Source: Hyphomicrobiales bacterium
GTDB taxonomy: Bacteria; Pseudomonadota; Alphaproteobacteria; Rhizobiales; JAJFHC01
Direction of reading: 5' to 3'
Assembly: GCA_021775835.1 (NCBI GenBank)
Contig: JAJFHC010000217.1
Span: 1 to 6,188 of the forward strand
Length of the DNA: 6,188 bases
Shown here: one piece after another, positions 4,496 through 6,188 of the stretch
Position numbering within the stretch: position 1 is the first letter of the stretch
Layout of the letters: every line of letters starts with the position of its first letter
Notes under the pieces: generated by a model
Databases searched by the model: none
Seen by the model: only the letters and a program-made list of their open reading frames with translations
What the model was told of the DNA's origin: nothing
Made by a program: the position numbers and the translations under genes

Positions 4496-6022
4496 TTATG
4501 CAGACGGTATTGTTACGGTGAATGTGGCTCCTTCATCCGGACGCCCATCTGCCTCGATGCTGCCACCATGCCTGTCGACGATCTTCCGGCAGGTCGCAAG
4601 GCCGATCCCGGTGCCTTCGTACTCAGCTCGGCCATGAAGGCGTTGAAAAATCACAAAGATCTGATCCCTATGTTCGTTGTCGAAACCGATCCCGTTATCG
4701 GTGAACGTCAGCCGGCACAGGTCCGTTCCTAATGATTGCGAAGATTTCTCTTTCGACACAAATTCTCCCTGGATGCGGACGACCGGCTTCCGGCCAAGCT
4801 TGGCAAACTTCAAGGCGTTGCTGATCAAATTCTGGAAGAGCTGCCGCATCTGCATTTGGTCAGCATCGATCGTGGGCAAGTTGCCGACCAGGATGTCCGC
4901 ATCGGTCTCTTCTATGCGGATTTGCAGATCCGAGATCACACCCTCAAGAACATCGTTCAGATCCACCCTCTCGAAGGGCTTCGATTTGGTCGTGATGCGC
5001 GAATATTCGAGTAGGACGTTGATCAGAGATCGCATGCGACTTGCCGCATTTTGCATTCTGTCAATGTAGACCTGTGCCTCGTCGGGCAGGTCGTCGGCGT
5101 ATTTTTCCGATAAGCGGCCGCCGAAGGCTTCGATCTTGCGCAGCGGCTCCTGCAAATCGTGCGACGCTACGCTGGCGAAGTCCTGCAGCTCGCGGTTCGA
5201 GATCTCCAGCTTTCGCATGTATTCGCGCAGTTTGTTCTTTGTAGTCGTGATGTCCGTGATGTCCAGGAGCGTGCCCTCGGACCTGGTGACGCCGTCTTTT
5301 TCCTCGAAGTAACTCTCCCGTTCTCGGACATAGCGGACTTGGCCGTCCGCGCCGAGGATGCGGTATTCCAACTCAAAAGACTTCCGGCCTTCTATTGATT
5401 CTTTTAGGGCAGCAGCGAAGCGGGCGCGATCATCGGGATGAACCAATTGGCTGTCGCTTTCCATGGTCGTCACGCTTGACATGTACTCCTCAACAGACAT
5501 GCCGTGAAGGCGCGCGTATTCCTCCGAGCAAAAGACACAACGATCCTCGACCAGATCCCATTCGAAATAGCCGAGCTTGGCCGTCTTTGTGGCCGTCCGC
5601 AGGCGTCGCTCGCTCTCATGGAGTTTATCTTCTTCCAGGCGTCTTTCTGTTATGTTTTGCCAGGTGCCGAAGTTGCCGACGAATTTGCCCGCTTGATCGA
5701 ATTCAGGCTGAGAGGTCTCATGGATATACGAAATACTCTGGTGAAGCCCAATGAGCCGGTACTCAATGTCGAAACCGCTGCTTTCCTGGGTCGCTTGCTG
5801 GTAGACTTCTGCCGCCCGGTCCCGATCTTCGGGATGCATTAGCGCTAATACTTCTTCATCCGAGCGTGGCAGTTTTTCCAGCGACAGACCAACTACTTCG
5901 TCTGCATTCTCTGGGAAAAAATCAATGCGACCGGTCGAAGCCGACCATCGCCATATACAGACCTTGGTGCTTCCTAAGGCCTCTAAGAGGTGGGTAGGTA
6001 CCTGGTGTTTCAATGCAGACAT
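4496..6022 (-). CDS. Soluble PAS-PAS sensor histidine kinase, phytochrome-like core
   Basis: The 508-residue product has two PAS domains (about 15-128 and 145-260; both contain HP[ED]DR and EYR signatures of the PAS_3 type), a short coiled linker (262-285), a HisKA dimerisation domain with the phospho-acceptor His288 in ASHDLQEPLR, and a complete HATPase_c domain: N box QNLISNALKF (397-406), G1 DNGIGFD (442-448), F box IFQRLH (458-463) and G2 GTGIGLA (470-476). All catalytic motifs are intact. There is no membrane segment, so it senses an internal signal; no Cys/His pattern identifies a haem or flavin. The SHDLQEPLR type of H box is typical of phytochrome-related and other soluble kinases. 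The ATG at 6022 is the only possible start, since an in-frame TAG lies 16 nt upstream, but it lacks a Shine-Dalgarno sequence. No response regulator is present; the IS6 remnant lies just downstream. Confidence 0.95.
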   Translation of the reverse strand: MSALKHQVPTHLLEALGSTKVCIWRWSASTGRIDFFPENADEVVGLSLEKLPRSDEEVLALMHPEDRDRAAEVYQQATQESSGFDIEYRLIGLHQSISYIHETSQPEFDQAGKFVGNFGTWQNITERRLEEDKLHESERRLRTATKTAKLGYFEWDLVEDRCVFCSEEYARLHGMSVEEYMSSVTTMESDSQLVHPDDRARFAAALKESIEGRKSFELEYRILGADGQVRYVRERESYFEEKDGVTRSEGTLLDITDITTTKNKLREYMRKLEISNRELQDFASVASHDLQEPLRKIEAFGGRLSEKYADDLPDEAQVYIDRMQNAASRMRSLINVLLEYSRITTKSKPFERVDLNDVLEGVISDLQIRIEETDADILVGNLPTIDADQMQMRQLFQNLISNALKFAKLGRKPVVRIQGEFVSKEKSSQSLGTDLCRLTFTDNGIGFDNEHRDQIFVIFQRLHGRAEYEGTGIGLATCRKIVDRHGGSIEADGRPDEGATFTVTIPSA

Positions 6023-6122
6023 CGTAAGTTTAGCAAACTACTATTCTCGGACCACAGGCAGAATCAACTATCATTCGAAAGTATCTTATTCAGGGGTTAA
6101 ACTGTCGTTAACCACCACTGCA

Positions 6123-6182
6123 GGCGGCGGATTTGAGTTCGCCTGGACAAACTGGATCTCGTCCTTCGTGGAGTATCGCTAA
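6123..6182 (+). pseudogene. Possible remnant of an Omp25/RopB-like outer-membrane beta-barrel protein
   Basis: The plus strand reads GGGFEFAWTNWISSFVEYR and then TAA (6180-6182). This resembles the motif near the C-terminus of rhizobial and Brucella Omp25/Omp31/RopB-type proteins, G-A-G-x-E-Y-A-F-T-x-N-W-x-x-x-V-E-Y-R-Y, with one residue missing and the final Tyr replaced by a stop (TAC to TAA). The rest of the barrel, including the end, is not visible upstream; it may continue as debris past the window. The match is short and made from memory of the family, so it is tentative. The fragment lies in the promoter region of the divergently oriented histidine kinase. Confidence 0.35.
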
Positions 6183-6188
6183 ACAGGC

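Noticed and set aside
4522..5842. Several plus-strand open frames inside the kinase gene
   Set aside because: They are antisense shadows of a complete histidine kinase with all motifs in order.
1..6188. CRISPR arrays, phage attachment sites, complete insertion sequences
   Set aside because: No regularly spaced repeats, no tRNA-linked direct repeats and no pair of terminal inverted repeats were found.

Overview
The window reads as an accessory, insertion-sequence-scarred stretch of an alphaproteobacterial genome, most likely Rhizobiales or a relative. The reasons are remnants of IS66- and IS6-family transposases of the types common in that class, a phytochrome-like PAS/PAS/HisKA kinase, a perfect FNR/FixK-type box, and an apparent Omp25/RopB-like porin remnant at the right edge. 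This assignment is an inference from family flavour; there is no rRNA or other taxonomic marker gene.

Left part (1-1120). The GC-rich 3' end of an unrecognised plus-strand gene runs into a decayed minus-strand IS66 tnpC tail. Next comes a small minus-strand pair. The upstream member is a ribbon-helix-helix-like protein that seems to be broken by one extra base in an A4 tract, and the downstream member is an unknown 83-residue acidic protein. Upstream of that pair, also on the minus strand, lies the most interesting non-coding signal: a perfect FNR box followed within about 40 bp by a potential transcript of about 80 nt. It contains one hairpin with a C5 loop and ends in a strong Rho-independent terminator with a U tail. 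This looks like an oxygen-responsive small RNA gene.

Middle (1121-3792). By eye this part is richer in A+T. A complete small VOC (glyoxalase/dioxygenase-fold) gene converges on, and overlaps by 11 bp, a minus-strand gene of unknown function that may be C-terminally truncated. That gene diverges from a full-length DUF2235 (Tle1-like) alpha/beta hydrolase with two predicted membrane segments. The two share a 131-bp AT-rich region with a near-consensus sigma-70 promoter facing the unknown gene. No type VI secretion genes accompany the hydrolase.

Right part (3793-6188). An IS6-family element has lost the middle of its transposase: the N-terminal HTH half is joined out of frame to the C-terminal part. 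It lies just beyond the 3' end of a complete 508-residue soluble sensor histidine kinase on the minus strand, which has no response regulator in view. Beyond the kinase start, a short plus-strand stretch resembles the last strands of an outer-membrane beta-barrel protein, interrupted by a stop.

The genes do not form one obvious pathway. The layout suggests successive insertions and deletions that left fragments between a few intact genes (VOC protein, DUF2235 hydrolase, histidine kinase).
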